From Bacteroidales bacterium (GTDB lineage: Bacteria; Bacteroidota; Bacteroidia; Bacteroidales; UBA7960): DNA of 8,250 nt. Positions 1-5,905 of the stretch are shown piece after piece. Below the pieces are notes generated by a model. That model made no database searches, was not told where the DNA came from, and worked only from the letters and a program-made list of their open reading frames with translations. The stretch lies in contig SLNU01000129.1 in the NCBI GenBank assembly GCA_007132865.1, positions 1 through 8,250 of the forward strand, written 5' to 3'. Position numbers and translations under genes: made by a program. The number at the start of each line of letters is the position of its first letter. Within the stretch, counting starts at the first letter, position 1.

Positions 1-567
1 CTTGACCTGGTTCCGGCGCACATAGACCTGGTGGGAGCCGAGATTGAAATGATCAATCTTCCGAACAGGGAAAAAATGATGCGCAAAGTGCTGGACAAGA
101 TCCGGGGCGACTATGATTTTATCATTATTGACTGTTCACCGTCCCTCGGACTCATCACGGTCAACGCCCTCACTGCGGCAGATTCGGTGATCATCCCGGT
201 ACAATGCGAATACTTTGCCCTGGAAGGCCTCGGTAAACTGCTCAATACCATTAAGATCGTCCAGTCAAGGCTGAACCCCACCCTGGAAATTGAAGGCATA
301 CTGCTGACCATGTATGACAACCGCCTTCGCTTGTCAAACCAGGTAGTGGAAGAGGTACGCACCCATTTTCAGGACCTGGTCTTCCAGACCATCATTCACC
401 GCAATACCAAATTGGGAGAAGCTCCCAGTTTCGGCGAGACCATCATCATGCACGATGCCCAGAGTCGTGGAGCCATAAACTACCTCAACCTGGCCCGCGA
501 ACTGCTGCAGAAGAATGAGCTGACCAGAATCCATCCGACGGAAAAAAACATTGAAATAGGACAATGA
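1..567 (+). CDS. parA: ParA/Soj family chromosome-partitioning ATPase (5' end outside window)
   Basis: ParA is a deviant-Walker ATPase that binds DNA non-specifically as an ATP dimer and, stimulated by ParB, moves or positions the chromosome origin. The reading frame is open from base 1, so the visible 188 residues are the C-terminal part; the roughly 70 N-terminal residues with the Walker A' lysine lie upstream. The GTG at 31 is an internal valine, because the residues before it (LDLVPAHIDL) already fit the family. Visible marks are the Walker B stretch DFIIIDCSPSLG at about residues 39-50, the following ITVNALTAAD, the VIIPVQCEYFALEGL strand-helix, the LSNQVVEEVR helix, and RNTKLGEAPSFG near residue 140, which matches the usual RNxRLxEAPSFG. 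The stop overlaps the parB start (ATGA at 564-567), which suggests translational coupling. Family assignment is firm; a chromosomal rather than plasmid role is inferred from the housekeeping neighbours. Confidence 0.95.
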   Translation, partial: LDLVPAHIDLVGAEIEMINLPNREKMMRKVLDKIRGDYDFIIIDCSPSLGLITVNALTAADSVIIPVQCEYFALEGLGKLLNTIKIVQSRLNPTLEIEGILLTMYDNRLRLSNQVVEEVRTHFQDLVFQTIIHRNTKLGEAPSFGETIIMHDAQSRGAINYLNLARELLQKNELTRIHPTEKNIEIGQ

Positions 568-1481
568 ACGCCAAAAAAAGAGCATTGGGAAAAGGACTGA
601 GTGCCTTGCTGGATAATGCCGGAGCAGAGGCACAGCCTACGTATGATGCAGAGAAGGACCTGCTGCCGGTCGGGACCATTGGCAAGGTACCGCTCGACTT
701 GATAGAAAGCAATCCCTACCAGCCCCGGACTGATTTTGATGAAGAAGCACTGAAGGAGCTGGCTGCCTCCATCAAGGAGCAGGGGGTGATCCAACCGGTG
801 ACGGTCAGGAAGTCAGACGACGGCAAACTGCAGCTGATTGCTGGAGAGCGCCGGTTCAAGGCTTCCAGAATGGCAGGTCTTTCAGATATTCCGGCCTACA
901 TCATCACAGCGACGGACCACTCCATGCTGGAAATGGCGATTGTAGAGAACATCCAGCGGGAGGACCTCAACCCGGTGGAGATCGCCCTGGGATACAAGCA
1001 GCTCATGCAGGAATACAACCTGACCCAGGAGATGCTGAGCGAGCGTCTGGGAAAAAGCCGGTCGTCCATCGCCAACTACCTGAGGTTGCTGAATCTCCCC
1101 AGTGAGATACAGCTGGGCCTGCGGCAGGACCTTATTTCGGCCGGGCATGCCAGGGGACTACTGGCGATCGGGGACCTGCAAACCCAGTTGGAGGTTTACC
1201 AGGACATTATTGCAGATGGTTTGTCGGTAAGGGATGTGGAAGAAATCGTAAAGAACCTTTCCATGCCAGGTGAGGAAGAGAATGAACAGGCCCCGGAGAA
1301 CGGAAAGTCCAAGGGCGGGCCCTATCCGGAGGAAGAGTTGCAGCTGGCCGAAAAAGACCTTACATACCTTTACGATTCGAAAGTGAAACTAAAGGTGCGC
1401 TCCAACGGGAAAGGGTCGATCGTCATTGGCTTCTCCTCCCGTGATGACCTCGAAAGAATCCTAGGCTTACTAAAGAAATAG
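564..1481 (+). CDS. parB: ParB/Spo0J family chromosome-partitioning protein
   Basis: ParB is a CTP-dependent DNA clamp that loads at parS sites, spreads along nearby DNA, recruits SMC and stimulates ParA. The gene is complete at 305 residues, normal for a chromosomal ParB. Residues 6-16 (RALGKGLSALL) are the conserved N-terminal helix that contacts ParA. The CTP-binding N-domain runs about 35-135, with NPYQPR at 50-55, GVIQPVTVR at 74-82, the signature GERR at 94-97 and ENIQREDLNPVE at 128-139. The parS-reading helix-turn-helix is about 153-180 (LTQEMLSERLGKSRSSIANY), followed by GHARGLL at 195-201. An acidic, low-complexity linker (about 233-260) leads to the C-terminal dimerisation domain, 262-305. 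The ATG overlaps the parA stop, so no separate ribosome site is needed. No parS-like palindrome containing CACGTG was found in the window. All expected motifs are intact. Confidence 0.96.
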   Translation: MNAKKRALGKGLSALLDNAGAEAQPTYDAEKDLLPVGTIGKVPLDLIESNPYQPRTDFDEEALKELAASIKEQGVIQPVTVRKSDDGKLQLIAGERRFKASRMAGLSDIPAYIITATDHSMLEMAIVENIQREDLNPVEIALGYKQLMQEYNLTQEMLSERLGKSRSSIANYLRLLNLPSEIQLGLRQDLISAGHARGLLAIGDLQTQLEVYQDIIADGLSVRDVEEIVKNLSMPGEEENEQAPENGKSKGGPYPEEELQLAEKDLTYLYDSKVKLKVRSNGKGSIVIGFSSRDDLERILGLLKK

Positions 1482-1483
1482 CA

Positions 1484-2104
1484 TTGACCATACACAGGGG
1501 ATCGGCACAGGCAAAGTTTTTTCTGGCCATGGGCATTGGCCTGCTGCTAATGCTGGGCAACTCTGTCCCATGTGCCGGGGTTGGTGGTGCCGGGGACGTT
1601 GGTGCCGGGGACGGTGGTTCCCGGACTAGCCTGAACAATGGGACAGTCCAAACCGAGCCAGTGAGGACTCCTGAGCGGGCGGCCATGCTCTCGGCCACCC
1701 TGCCCGGACTCGGCCAGGTTTATAACGGAAGGTATTGGAAGGTGCCCATCATTTATGCCGGCTTCGGAACCCTGGCATATTTCCTGAACATGAACAGCAG
1801 CGAATACCAGCGATGGCGGACTGCCTACGTTGCCAGGGTGGACGGCAACCCAAATACGGTTGATGGTTACCCGCACTCGACAGACCAGCTGGAAAGGGCC
1901 ATGCGGTTCTACAGACGGAACCTGGAGGTAACTTACCTGCTTGGGGCCGCCCTGTACATCCTGAACATCCTGGATGCGAATGTGGACGCACACCTGCTCG
2001 ATTTTGACGTCAGGGAGGACCTTGGCCTGCGTATGCAGCCGATAGTCAACCAGCTCCCCTCCGGGAGGAGCGGTCCGGGTCTTTCCTTAATCATCAGTTT
2101 CTAA
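1484..2104 (+). CDS. DUF5683-family membrane protein, probable TTG start
   Basis: This is a 206-residue protein of unknown function that matches, by recognition, the DUF5683 family, which sits next to parB in many Bacteroidota. From the TTG start, residues 1-11 hold a basic n-region (R5, K11) and residues 12-30 a hydrophobic stretch, so a signal peptide or anchor is likely. The next usable start, ATG at 1529, would remove the basic residues; no ATG or GTG exists between the upstream in-frame stop near 1445 and 1484. Residues 32-46 are a Gly/Ala/Asp low-complexity stretch encoded by a DNA repeat. The conserved core begins about residue 62: PERAAMLSATLPGLGQVYNG, then YWKVPIIYAGFGTLAYF (membrane segment, about 85-103), a polar loop, RFYRRNLE, and a second membrane segment YLLGAALYILNILD (about 150-164). 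The parB stop is 2 nt upstream, so it is surely in the par operon. A lipobox is not convincing around Cys30. Function is unknown; a link to segregation is only positional. Confidence 0.84.
   Translation: MTIHRGSAQAKFFLAMGIGLLLMLGNSVPCAGVGGAGDVGAGDGGSRTSLNNGTVQTEPVRTPERAAMLSATLPGLGQVYNGRYWKVPIIYAGFGTLAYFLNMNSSEYQRWRTAYVARVDGNPNTVDGYPHSTDQLERAMRFYRRNLEVTYLLGAALYILNILDANVDAHLLDFDVREDLGLRMQPIVNQLPSGRSGPGLSLIISF
1571..1626 (+). repeat. GC-rich 15-bp tandem repeat inside the DUF5683 gene
   Basis: Two adjacent 15-bp units, TGGTGCCGGGGACGT (1585-1599) and TGGTGCCGGGGACGG (1600-1614), differ only at the last base. A degenerate 14-bp copy (TGTGCCGGGGTTGG, 1571-1584) comes before them and a shorter remnant (TGGTTCCCGGAC, 1615-1626) after. 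Each unit contains GTGCCGGGGAC, an imperfect palindrome of the form GTnCCnGGnAC. The 15-bp period equals five codons, so gain or loss of a unit keeps the frame. It encodes the Gly/Ala/Asp stretch just behind the predicted signal peptide. Confidence 0.8.
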
Positions 2105-2127
2105 GTCATGAAGACCACCTGACAGCC

Positions 2128-2859
2128 ATGGAGAAAAAGATCAATATTGCAATTATCGGGTACGGCAAGATGGGCCGGGAAGTCGAAAGGCTTGCCCTGG
2201 AAAAGGGGCAACAGGTGGTGGCCCGCATTGACAACGACCTACAGTGGGAAACCCACCGCCAGGCCCTGAAAAATGCCGATGCAGCAATAGAATTTACCGC
2301 TCCCGCCCAGGCACCGGCAAACATTGAAAAGTGTTTCGGCATGGGCATCCCGGTGGTGTGCGGAACCACCGGATGGCAACATGAACTGCCGCGCGTGACC
2401 AGCATGTGTCATGAGATGGGACAGGCATTGTTCCATTCACCGAATTTCAGTATTGGCGTCAACATTTTCTTTGATATAAACCGACGGCTGGCCAGCCTTA
2501 TGCGGGACTTGCAGGGATACAGTCCCTGCATCTCGGAAACCCATCACATACAAAAACTGGATGCCCCCAGCGGTACCGCCGTGGCACTGGCCAACGACAT
2601 CCTTACCGAGCGCAGGGACCTGAAGAGGTGGGCCCTGGGTCAGGAAGGGGAAGCACCTGATATGCTGTCTGTGGAGGCCCACCGTATTGAAGGAGTGACG
2701 GGGACCCATACCGTTGCCTATAAGTCGCCCATCGACACCATAGAGATCAAGCATACATCCCATAACCGAAGCGGTTTTGCTGAAGGTGCACTGCTGGCGG
2801 CAGTGTGGCTTACAGATAAAAAAGGGGTGTTCACCATGAAAGATTTGTTGAACCTATAA
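2128..2859 (+). CDS. dapB: 4-hydroxy-tetrahydrodipicolinate reductase
   Basis: DapB reduces the product of DapA with NAD(P)H to tetrahydrodipicolinate, on the cytoplasmic route to meso-diaminopimelate for peptidoglycan and to lysine. The protein is complete at 243 residues, within the usual 240-270. The N-terminal Rossmann fold shows IAIIGYGKMGRE (7-18), the GYGKMG form of the nucleotide-binding loop common in Bacteroidota, followed by EFTAPAQ at 55-61 and CGTTGW at 78-83. The catalytic/tetramer domain has HSPNFSIGVN (103-112) and ETHHIQKLDAPSGTA (137-151), in which H139 and K143 correspond to the catalytic His and Lys of the E. coli enzyme. The C-terminal block DTIEIKHTSHNRSGFAEGAL (203-222) completes the fold. 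The start ATG lies 23 nt after the DUF5683 stop and the stop is 9 nt before lepB, so it is co-transcribed with both. No anomalies seen. Confidence 0.96.
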   Translation: MEKKINIAIIGYGKMGREVERLALEKGQQVVARIDNDLQWETHRQALKNADAAIEFTAPAQAPANIEKCFGMGIPVVCGTTGWQHELPRVTSMCHEMGQALFHSPNFSIGVNIFFDINRRLASLMRDLQGYSPCISETHHIQKLDAPSGTAVALANDILTERRDLKRWALGQEGEAPDMLSVEAHRIEGVTGTHTVAYKSPIDTIEIKHTSHNRSGFAEGALLAAVWLTDKKGVFTMKDLLNL

Positions 2860-2868
2860 TTCCATCAC

Positions 2869-4362
2869 ATGAGCATTTACATGATATTGACCATATTGTT
2901 CTTCCTGTCGGCACTAGCCGGACTGTGGCGGATATTTGAAAAGGCAGGCCAGAAAGGATGGCTGGCTATTGTACCATTCTACAACTTTTATATCTGGCTG
3001 AAGATTATTGACAAGCCGCTCTGGTGGTATGTGTTTATCCTGATCCCTTTTATCAATGTATTTACATTGCTGCTGATGGTGGTCGACACCCTGAAATGCT
3101 TTAACAAGCACGGACTGCTGGAACAAGCCCTGGGGGTGATGTTCCCGTTTTTCTACCTGCCTTATCTGGGATTTTCACCACAGGAGCAATACGTACATCC
3201 GTCCAAACTGCCCGTGATAAAAAAAACCAGCGCCAGGGAATGGGCTGATGCCATCATTTTTGCTGTGATTGCAGCGCTCCTCATCCGGACTTTCATGATT
3301 GAGGCCTATACCATTCCGACCCCGTCCATGGAAAAATCCCTGTTGGTGGGCGACTACCTGTTCGTCAGCAAGATCAGCTATGGTCCGAAAATCCCCAACA
3401 CTCCCATCGCCTTCCCCTTTGCCCATCAGAACCTGCCACTGACCCAATACAACAAGTCGTATGTGGAGTGGGTACACCTCCCCTATTACAGGTTCCCTGG
3501 GCTACGCAGCATCAGCAACAACGACGTGGTGGTATTCAACTACCCGGACGGGGATACGGTGGCTTTGCAAATGCAGAACCAAAGCTATTATGCACTGGTC
3601 AGGGATATGGGAAGGGAAGCCGTCTGGCGCAATTATGACGTGGTGAGCCGGCCGGTAGATAAGCGTGAAAACTATATCAAGCGCTGTGTGGCCATCGCCG
3701 GGGATACCCTCGAGATAATTGACGGGAAATTTTTCATCAACGGAAACCCGCTGCCCGATGTCCCTGGCGTCCAGCACAACTACCAGGTTGTTACCAACGG
3801 CACCCCGCTTTCCCCAAGGGTCATAGACCGCCACGGCATTACCGACTGGGGCCAGGCCGGTCCGGGGATCTATGTCCTGGCCATGACGGCAGAGGTGGCC
3901 GAACAAATTGCCTCGGTGCCCAATGTGGAACAGGTATTTATCATGAAACGAACGGCAGGTAGGGGAGAACGATATATTTTCCCCCACCACCCCTCCTACC
4001 CCTGGAATGAAGACAATTTCGGGCCCCTCCATATCCCCGCCAGGGGAGAGACCATCGCCATTAACCACGACAACATCATGCTTTATGAAAGGATTATCGG
4101 TGTGTATGAGGGCAATGATCTGGAAATTACAGAGGACCAGATTCTGATCAATGGAAATCCTGCAAGCAGTTACACTTTCCGCTTGGATTATTATTTCATG
4201 GTGGGTGACAACCGCCACAACTCACAAGATTCCAGGTTCTGGGGGATGGTTCCTGAGGACCATATCGTCGGAAGGGCAATGTTTGTCTGGCTTTCGCTTG
4301 ATAAAACCAAAAGTTTCCTTAGCCGGATCCGCTTCAATAAAACATTCCGCATCATTAGGTGA
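2869..4362 (+). CDS. lepB: Signal peptidase I with N-terminal DUF5684-like membrane domain
   Basis: LepB removes signal peptides from exported proteins at the outer face of the inner membrane, using a Ser/Lys dyad (family S26). At 497 residues it is much longer than E. coli LepB. Residues 1-105 form an added domain with about three to four hydrophobic segments (2-20, 31-46, 50-72, 86-102) and a KAGQKGWLAIVPFYN motif (25-39), resembling DUF5684. A further membrane segment (126-143) precedes the catalytic domain. Box B is IPTPSMEKSLLVGD (149-162) with nucleophile S153. Box D is YIKRCVAIAGDTLEI (269-283) with general base K271. Box E is GDNRHNSQDSRFWG (446-459). The Ser-Lys gap (118 residues) and the K271-to-box E gap (about 175) are both larger than in E. 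coli, implying inserted periplasmic subdomains. The start lies 9 nt after dapB. Catalytic assignment is firm; the role of the N-terminal domain is unknown. Confidence 0.95.
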   Translation: MSIYMILTILFFLSALAGLWRIFEKAGQKGWLAIVPFYNFYIWLKIIDKPLWWYVFILIPFINVFTLLLMVVDTLKCFNKHGLLEQALGVMFPFFYLPYLGFSPQEQYVHPSKLPVIKKTSAREWADAIIFAVIAALLIRTFMIEAYTIPTPSMEKSLLVGDYLFVSKISYGPKIPNTPIAFPFAHQNLPLTQYNKSYVEWVHLPYYRFPGLRSISNNDVVVFNYPDGDTVALQMQNQSYYALVRDMGREAVWRNYDVVSRPVDKRENYIKRCVAIAGDTLEIIDGKFFINGNPLPDVPGVQHNYQVVTNGTPLSPRVIDRHGITDWGQAGPGIYVLAMTAEVAEQIASVPNVEQVFIMKRTAGRGERYIFPHHPSYPWNEDNFGPLHIPARGETIAINHDNIMLYERIIGVYEGNDLEITEDQILINGNPASSYTFRLDYYFMVGDNRHNSQDSRFWGMVPEDHIVGRAMFVWLSLDKTKSFLSRIRFNKTFRIIR

Positions 4363-4381
4363 TCAGCGCAGCAAAATTATT

Positions 4382-4389
4382 TATATTTG
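4382..4389 (+). promoter_or_regulatory. Candidate Bacteroidota -7 element (upstream copy)
   Basis: TATATTTG matches the TAnnTTTG consensus of the Bacteroidota primary sigma factor. It lies 20 nt after the lepB stop. Transcription would begin about 4393-4396, so the mRNA would start at the edge of the inverted repeat and carry a leader of about 90 nt before the decarboxylase ATG. A perfect 10-bp palindrome, TGCAATTGCA (4388-4397), overlaps the predicted start point. No clear TTTG -33 element is visible at about 4357-4363, so the call rests on the -7 match and position. Confidence 0.5.
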
Positions 4390-4398
4390 CAATTGCAG

Positions 4399-4450
4399 AA
4401 AGTAACTCACATGGACCTGAATTTTTTCCCTAAACCAAGTGAGTTACTTT
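4399..4450 (+). repeat. Perfect 12-bp inverted repeat in the lepB-decarboxylase gap
   Basis: AAAGTAACTCAC (4399-4410) is the exact reverse complement of GTGAGTTACTTT (4439-4450); the spacer is 28 nt (4411-4438). As RNA this could fold into a 12-bp stem with a large loop. The right arm runs into TTTT then G, so it is at best a weak intrinsic terminator for the upstream operon. As DNA, the arm centres are 40 bp apart, close to four helical turns, and the arms bracket the region around the second candidate promoter, which would suit a looping or paired operator. The stem is modest in GC and the loop is long, so a classic terminator is not the best explanation. Confidence 0.7.
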
Positions 4451-4452
4451 TG
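4445..4452 (+). promoter_or_regulatory. Candidate Bacteroidota -7 element (downstream copy)
   Basis: TACTTTTG also matches TAnnTTTG and overlaps the right arm of the inverted repeat. It would start transcription about 4456-4460, giving a leader of about 30 nt before the ATG at 4487. The expected -33 position (about 4420-4424) holds only a T-rich run, not TTTG. Overlap with the repeat arm would let a repeat-binding protein block RNA polymerase, but this is inference. The two copies compete as the real promoter. Confidence 0.35.
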
Positions 4453-4486
4453 TGCTTAATGGGTGCTGATCTATTTTTTTGCAGAA

Positions 4487-5884
4487 ATGAAAAACAAATA
4501 CATTGACCTGATTGAACAAACCTTTGAATTCCCACAGGAGGAGTTCAAGGTAATCGATAATGAGCTTTATTTCCATGACATCTGCCTTACGGACCTCATC
4601 AAGCAATACGGTACCCCGTTAAAGATCAGTTACCTTCCCAAGATCAGCCAGCAGATCCAGAAGGCCAAACGCCTGTTTAATGTGGCCATGGCCAGGGTGG
4701 ATTACAAGGGCGAATACCATTATTGCTACTGTACAAAAAGCTCGCATTTCAGTTTCGTCCTGGAAGAAGCGCTGAAAAACGACATCCACATTGAGACTTC
4801 CTCGGCCTTCGACCTGTACATTGTGGAAGAACTGTACAACCTGGACCTGATCGACAAGACCAAATACATTGTTTGCAACGGCTTCAAGCGTCCGCTCTAC
4901 ACGCAGAAGATCAGCGAATTGGTAAACAACGGGTTCCAGAACACCATCCCGGTGCTAGACAACAAAAGGGAAATGCAGGTCTACCAGCAGCTGATAGAAA
5001 AGAACAGAAAGTGCCTGCTGGGCATCCGTATCGCATCAGAGGAGGAGCCCATGTTTGAATTTTATACCTCCAGGCTGGGTATACGATACAACGACATTGT
5101 ACCGTTTTACAAGGAAAACATACAGGGCGACCCGAGGTTCGGACTGAAAATGCTGCATTTTTTCATCAATACGGGAATCAAGGACAACGCCTATTACTGG
5201 AACGAGCTTTCCAAATGCGTCAACGTCTATTGCGACCTGAAAAAAATATGTCCGGAGCTTGACAGCCTGAACATAGGGGGCGGCTTCCCGATCAAGAACT
5301 CTCTGGGGTTTGAATACGATTACGAATACATGACTGAGGAGATCGTGGCCCAGATTAAAAACATTTGCGAACAGAACGGGGTTCCGGAACCGGATATCTT
5401 TACCGAATTCGGCGCCTTTACCGTCGGGGAAAGTGGTGCAGTGCTGTTTTCGATACTGGACCAGAAACAGCAAAACGACCGGGAGCATTGGAACATGATT
5501 GACAGCAGTTTCATGACCACCCTGCCGGATATATGGGCGGCCAAACAACGGTTTATCCTGCTGGCAGTAAACAATTGGGATTCGGAATACCAGCGGGTGA
5601 ATCTTGGCGGACTGACATGTGACAGCCAGGATTATTACAATGCCGAATTGCATTCCAATGCCATCTTCCTGCCGAAGATCCGGGATGGGAACACCCAGTA
5701 CATCGGCATGTTCCATACCGGAGCCTACCAGGAAAGCCTGGGTGGTTTCGGCGGCATTCAGCACTGTCTTATTCCGGCCCCAAAGCTGGTGATTATTGAC
5801 AGGGATGAAGAGGGCGAGTACACCACCAAATTGTTCGCCAAGGAGCAAAGCTATAAATCCATGCTGAAAACCCTCGGATTTTAG
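4487..5884 (+). CDS. speA: Fold-type III PLP-dependent decarboxylase, short Bacteroidota arginine decarboxylase-like
   Basis: It probably decarboxylates a basic amino acid, most likely arginine to agmatine for polyamine synthesis, in the cytoplasm. It is 465 residues, far shorter than the roughly 630-residue E. coli SpeA, and resembles from memory the short form annotated as arginine decarboxylase in Flavobacteria and relatives. ATG 4487 (MKNKYIDLIEQTFEFPQEEF) fits the family N-terminus; GTG 4463 would add eight atypical residues. In the barrel, CYCTKSSHF (80-88) holds K84, the likely Schiff-base lysine. LNIGGGFP (261-268) is the glycine-rich phosphate-binding loop and EFGAFTVGESG (307-317) the barrel-end motif. 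In the C-terminal domain GGLTCDSQDYY (374-384) supplies the active-site C378/D379, and GAYQESLGGFGG (412-423) follows. All catalytic elements are present. Diaminopimelate decarboxylase (LysA) is the main alternative; nearby dapB does not decide it. It lies 124 nt after lepB and 21 nt before ftsK. Confidence 0.84.
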   Translation: MKNKYIDLIEQTFEFPQEEFKVIDNELYFHDICLTDLIKQYGTPLKISYLPKISQQIQKAKRLFNVAMARVDYKGEYHYCYCTKSSHFSFVLEEALKNDIHIETSSAFDLYIVEELYNLDLIDKTKYIVCNGFKRPLYTQKISELVNNGFQNTIPVLDNKREMQVYQQLIEKNRKCLLGIRIASEEEPMFEFYTSRLGIRYNDIVPFYKENIQGDPRFGLKMLHFFINTGIKDNAYYWNELSKCVNVYCDLKKICPELDSLNIGGGFPIKNSLGFEYDYEYMTEEIVAQIKNICEQNGVPEPDIFTEFGAFTVGESGAVLFSILDQKQQNDREHWNMIDSSFMTTLPDIWAAKQRFILLAVNNWDSEYQRVNLGGLTCDSQDYYNAELHSNAIFLPKIRDGNTQYIGMFHTGAYQESLGGFGGIQHCLIPAPKLVIIDRDEEGEYTTKLFAKEQSYKSMLKTLGF

Positions 5885-5905
5885 GTCCGCAATTTATCCC
5901 GGAAC

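Noticed and set aside
1547..1993. Reverse-strand frame with PGT repeats opposite the DUF5683 gene
   Set aside because: The repeated peptide is the other-strand reading of the 15-bp DNA repeat; the + strand carries the conserved DUF5683 core.
2053..2071. GCTCC...GGAGC hairpin near the end of the DUF5683 gene, as a terminator
   Set aside because: It is short, lies inside coding sequence, has no T-run after it, and the next gene follows after 23 nt in the same direction.
2108..2122. Tiny frame ATG AAG ACC ACC TGA between the DUF5683 gene and dapB
   Set aside because: Four codons with no supporting signal; probably chance, although a coupling role cannot be fully excluded.
3502..4218. Reverse-strand open frame (238 codons) opposite lepB
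   Set aside because: The + strand encodes a complete, motif-bearing signal peptidase; the reverse frame has no recognisable features.
4463..4486. GTG start eight codons upstream of the decarboxylase ATG
   Set aside because: The extra residues (MLIYFFAE) do not fit the family N-terminus, while MKNKYIDLIEQTF from ATG 4487 does.
5036..5848. Long reverse-strand open frame (270 codons) opposite the decarboxylase gene
   Set aside because: It lies wholly opposite a gene with intact catalytic motifs and shows no recognisable domain; it is a codon-bias shadow.
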